From Actinomycetes bacterium (GTDB lineage Bacteria; Actinomycetota; Actinomycetes; Actinomycetales; Cellulomonadaceae), in the NCBI GenBank assembly GCA_023425905.1, contig JAFABT010000002.1:1-7241 (forward strand): DNA of 7,241 nucleotides. Reading direction: 5' to 3'. A program made the translations under genes and the position numbers. The first letter of the stretch is position 1; every line of letters begins with the position of its first letter. Under the pieces are notes generated by a model. That model did no database searches, had not been told where the DNA came from, and saw only the letters and a program-made list of their open reading frames with translations. Below, one piece after another: positions 4,868-7,241 of the stretch.

Positions 4868-6400
4868 ATGGTGTCGCTCCCGCCAGGCGTCGGCGACCGC
4901 GAGATCTTCGTCGCGGTCGTCGCCCCCGTTGGCGGACCGGTCGAACCAACCCTGGATGTGTTGAGGGCGGCGTTCGAGGCGCAGGGGTACGTGGTCGAGG
5001 ATGTGCGGATCAGTCGGTTGCTCGACACGTCAGTCCCCACAGAGGCCGACGACGAGACGGTGACTCAGCTCCGTCGCCTGATGAATAAGGGCGACGCCTT
5101 CCGCAAGCGCCTCGCCGACGAAGCGGCCTGTGGCTACCTCGCCGCTCAGGCGATCTCGCGCGCCCGTGAGCTCGCGACGGGCGATCGGCGAGTCCACCGA
5201 CCAAGCCACGTGAACCTAATTCGTAGCCTCAAGACCGCTGCCGAGGTCCGCCTTCTTCGCTCAATCTATGGTGACCGACTTGTCGTGGTGGGAGTGAGCG
5301 CCTCAAAGGAGGAGCGACGAGAGGAACTGCGAAGGCAGCTTCGCGCCGACGTTGTACAGGATGTCGAGGCTGAAGCGACCTACCTACTTGAGCGCGATGA
5401 GAAGGACGACACGGACCGGTTTGGGCAGCGGGCGAGCGACGCATACCGCCTATCCGACGCCTTCGTAGCCGCCAAGACGGTGATGGAAGCTTCCGTCGTC
5501 GAGCGGCTCGTGGGATTGCTCCTGGGCGAACCCTTCCTTACGCCGACCATCGACGAGCAGGCGATGTTCCATGCGTGGGCCGCCAAGTTCCGGTCGTCAG
5601 CGGCTGGTCGCCAGGTAGGAGCTGTGATCGTCGACAGCGACGGTGAGATCGTGGTCGCTGGCTGCAACGATGTCCCGAAGCCCGGCGGCGGCCAGTACTG
5701 GGAGGGCGACGACACCGACCGGCGGGACTTCCAGTTGCGGTTCGACGCGAACGACCAAGGCAAGCACGGGATGGCCCGTGATGTTCTCCAGCGACTAGCG
5801 GAAGCCGGCTGGCTACGGGACGACTTCTCGCAGCTTAGTCCGAATGATCGCGCCTCGACCGCACTGACAGGTGACGGCCCGCTCCGAAAGAGCGAGCTCG
5901 ACGACCTGATCGAGTACGGACGCATCGTCCATGCCGAGATGGCTGCCTTAATGACCGCTGCACGCAGCGGGCGGGCGGTTCGCGACGGGACTCTCTATAC
6001 GACGACCTACCCATGCCATGAATGCGCTCGGCTTATCATCGCGGCAGGGATCTCTCGAGTCTGCTTCATTGACCCATACGTCAAGTCTCGAGCGCCCGGT
6101 CTTTTCGCGACCATGTGGAATCAGCCTGGCGGTGGGGATGGGGTGCTGGTAGAGCCGTTCGAGGGCATCAGCCCGCGCCTGTTTCCCCGCGTCTTTGAAA
6201 TGTCGAATCGTTCGAAGAACGTAGAGGGGGCGTACGAGCGGTGGAAGGAGAAGCGGCTTCTGATGGGCGACGAAGAGATCGCGGACTCTGTCCCGGCCCA
6301 AGAGGATGCGGCTGGCGCCTACCTCGCTGCTCGACTGGCGGAGACCGAAGCGGCTGCTCGGCCGATCATGAAAAGCGCCGAGGAGAGCGGGGCTCAGTGA
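4868..6400 (+). CDS. avcD: AvcD-type anti-phage dCTP/dCMP deaminase with P-loop kinase-like domain
   Basis: The 510-residue length and domain order match the anti-phage deoxycytidine nucleotide deaminases (AvcD and relatives), which convert dCTP/dCMP to uracil nucleotides on infection and so starve phage replication. Residues 12-210 resemble a nucleoside-monophosphate-kinase-like P-loop domain. The loop APVGGPVEP (19-27) is degenerate and lacks the Walker A lysine, while GDAFRKR (75-81), NLIRSLKTAAEVRLLR (116-131) and VVVGVSASKEERREEL (139-154) are family-like. Residues about 225-405 form the deaminase fold: GAVIVDSDGEIV, the family insertion PKPGGGQYWEGDD, then zinc site H355-A-E357 and P382-C383-x-x-C386, with Glu357 as proton shuttle. 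The C-terminal 50 residues are acidic and Ala-rich. Leu361, next to the active site, is encoded by TTA (5948-5950), rare in high-GC actinobacteria and suggestive of transfer or translational control. The gene has its own leaderless promoter. Confidence 0.88.
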   Translation: MVSLPPGVGDREIFVAVVAPVGGPVEPTLDVLRAAFEAQGYVVEDVRISRLLDTSVPTEADDETVTQLRRLMNKGDAFRKRLADEAACGYLAAQAISRARELATGDRRVHRPSHVNLIRSLKTAAEVRLLRSIYGDRLVVVGVSASKEERREELRRQLRADVVQDVEAEATYLLERDEKDDTDRFGQRASDAYRLSDAFVAAKTVMEASVVERLVGLLLGEPFLTPTIDEQAMFHAWAAKFRSSAAGRQVGAVIVDSDGEIVVAGCNDVPKPGGGQYWEGDDTDRRDFQLRFDANDQGKHGMARDVLQRLAEAGWLRDDFSQLSPNDRASTALTGDGPLRKSELDDLIEYGRIVHAEMAALMTAARSGRAVRDGTLYTTTYPCHECARLIIAAGISRVCFIDPYVKSRAPGLFATMWNQPGGGDGVLVEPFEGISPRLFPRVFEMSNRSKNVEGAYERWKEKRLLMGDEEIADSVPAQEDAAGAYLAARLAETEAAARPIMKSAEESGAQ

Positions 6401-6482
6401 GCGACGTCCACTCGTGTCAGACCTCGGGTCGAACATGTGTATCAACCGCAGCGCGGGTGCTGCATCGATGAGAGGATGAGCC

Positions 6483-6674
6483 GTGGCTACGAGTGTCTCT
6501 AGGGACTCAGTCCAGCAGGGCGAGATTGACCCGTTCGGCGAGGGGTGGCTCACTGACCAGCTCGGGAAGGTAGTGACTGAACTTGCGAGCCGGCCAACGA
6601 CCGAGCGCCCCCAGTTGACGGGCGAGCGCGCCGAGACCATGAGCGGTTCCGCTTGGCTCGCCGTGAGTCGTTGA
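6483..6674 (+). CDS. Possible small protein, 63 residues, unknown
   Basis: GTG 6483 is preceded by AGAGGA at a six-base distance, a good ribosome binding site, and the frame runs to TGA at 6674. The product is soluble and acidic in its first half (GEIDPFGEGWLTDQLGKVVTELA, probably helical from residue 22) with a Thr/Arg-rich tail. No family is recognised, and there is no signal or membrane segment. It lies 82 bases after the deaminase stop on the same strand, so it could be cotranscribed with it. The antisense strand is also open here, so coding is not certain. Confidence 0.4.
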   Translation: MATSVSRDSVQQGEIDPFGEGWLTDQLGKVVTELASRPTTERPQLTGERAETMSGSAWLAVSR

Positions 6675-6974
6675 TTCAGGTGTAGGGCACCGTCCCTGGG
6701 CCCGTGAGTCTCCACCGCCGGGGTCAGCGCGGGACATCTGACCGTCTCGGTCGGCGAAGACTGAGTCAGCCGAGCTGCGTTAGGCGGACCGGTGGATCCG
6801 GATGCCGGATCCGGAGTACAAGGTGCCAGCCGGCGGCGGACGTGTCCCAACCGTCTCCCGGCGCCCAGGCCGGCTCGGCCGTCTGACACCATCCGGACGG
6901 AGGCATCATGCCCACTCGGGTCGCGGCACACGGGGCCCGCGGCAAGGGCAGGCGAGGGCGGTTCTCGGGCCGGG
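6675..6974. other. Non-coding stretch with inverted and direct repeats
   Basis: No gene with a start signal and recognisable domain is seen. GGTCAG/CTGACC (6722-6727/6738-6743) forms a six-pair stem that overlaps and excludes a second stem GACCG-TCT-CGGTC (6740-6752). TCGGC/GCCGA (6751-6755/6769-6773) forms a third stem, with palindrome CTGAGTCAG in its loop and 3' arm. Further on, GGATCCGGA is repeated at 6794-6802 and 6807-6815. These may end the deaminase transcript or the convergent KTSC transcript. No T runs follow. Confidence 0.35.
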
Positions 6975-7181
6975 TCAGGCGACCCTCGCGCAGCGATGCG
7001 TCTTGACCAGTCGTCCGACGCGCCTCCACGGATTCGGAAGAAGCATCTGCTCGAAGAGGTGGGAGTTGACGTCGTAGTAGTCGTAGACGCCGCCGCTGCG
7101 GAACCGGACCCGTAACGTGCGCGACAGGGGTTCATAGCCCACGGCGAGGACGTTGGTCGAGGTTGCGGGATACATGGTCAT
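6975..7181 (-). CDS. KTSC-domain protein
   Basis: The 68-residue protein is almost entirely one KTSC domain, named for its occurrence at the C-terminus of some lysyl-tRNA synthetases and also found as small single-domain bacterial proteins, possibly RNA-associated. Diagnostic features are STNVLAVGYEP (7-18), the strand RTLRVRFRSGGVYDYYDV (21-38) and the PNPWRRVGRLVKTHR tail (49-63). The start ATG 7181 follows GAGAGGAG at eight bases. A second ATG two codons later is possible but further from the ribosome binding site. The gene is convergent with the deaminase cluster. Its biological role is not known. Confidence 0.85.
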   Translation of the reverse strand: MTMYPATSTNVLAVGYEPLSRTLRVRFRSGGVYDYYDVNSHLFEQMLLPNPWRRVGRLVKTHRCARVA

Positions 7182-7212
7182 GCGGAGGTCTCCTCTCGTG
7201 TTGAGGGTGAGC

Positions 7213-7238
7213 GGCGGCGGTTAGCGGCACCGGCCGCC
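7213..7238 (-). promoter_or_regulatory. Inverted repeat upstream of the KTSC gene
   Basis: GGCGGC (7213-7218) and GCCGCC (7233-7238) are perfect complements 31-57 bases upstream of the KTSC start. This position could be a leader hairpin or operator. No clear promoter boxes can be assigned. Confidence 0.25.
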
Positions 7239-7241
7239 AAC

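Noticed and set aside
4092..4964. 290-codon plus-strand frame overlapping NERD and the deaminase start
   Set aside because: It is Arg/Pro-rich, is out of frame with the recognisable NERD domain, and runs through the intergenic hairpins.
5948..7135. 395-codon minus-strand open frame
   Set aside because: It runs antisense to the deaminase, including its zinc motif, and overlaps the KTSC gene. Its translation is low-complexity Ser/Arg/Pro-rich without any domain, as expected of high-GC antisense frames.
1..7241. CRISPR array or Rho-independent terminator with U tract
   Set aside because: No regularly spaced repeats of 24-37 bases with spacers exist, and no hairpin in the window is followed by a T run.

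Overview
The window is high-GC DNA with features of an actinobacterium: GC-rich codon use, TANNNT -10 boxes placed so that transcripts would start at the start codon (leaderless), GTG starts, and a tRNA gene without an encoded CCA end. I cannot name the species; a Micrococcales-type genome is a guess.

Layout. (1) 1-925 looks like core chromosome. It holds the 5' part of a minus-strand small membrane protein gene (1-211), a divergent lipoprotein gene (271-699), two GC-rich hairpins and a complete tRNA-Arg(CCU) gene (853-925). (2) From the tRNA 3' end onward the content is accessory. 926-1257 has no convincing gene but carries two sets of short direct repeats. An orphan 84-codon gene with a leaderless promoter follows (1258-1512). 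(3) 1735-3432 (minus) encodes a 565-residue protein with an N-terminal Mrr-like PD-(D/E)XK nuclease domain and a long unrecognised C-terminal half. (4) 3526-4087 is a scar of IS3-family insertion sequence: the right end of one copy (minus) is joined head-on to the left end of another (plus). The scar ends inside the 5' part of a NERD-domain gene, whose truncated remainder runs to 4587. (5) 4868-6400 encodes an AvcD-type anti-phage dCTP/dCMP deaminase with an N-terminal P-loop kinase-like domain, behind a leaderless promoter and a 280-base hairpin-containing leader region. (6) 6483-6674 may be a small unknown gene. 6675-6974 is non-coding with several inverted repeats. 6977-7181 region (minus) encodes a KTSC-domain protein.

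Interpretation. A stand-alone nuclease, a NERD remnant, IS debris and a nucleotide-depleting deaminase next to a tRNA gene suggest a decaying defence island at a tRNA-Arg integration hot spot. No integrase and no second copy of the tRNA 3' end are visible, so the island's borders are not established. The genes do not form one operon: the nuclease is on the minus strand, and the deaminase has its own promoter. The best candidates for undescribed biology are the C-terminal half of the 565-residue nuclease and a possible regulatory RNA upstream of the deaminase.
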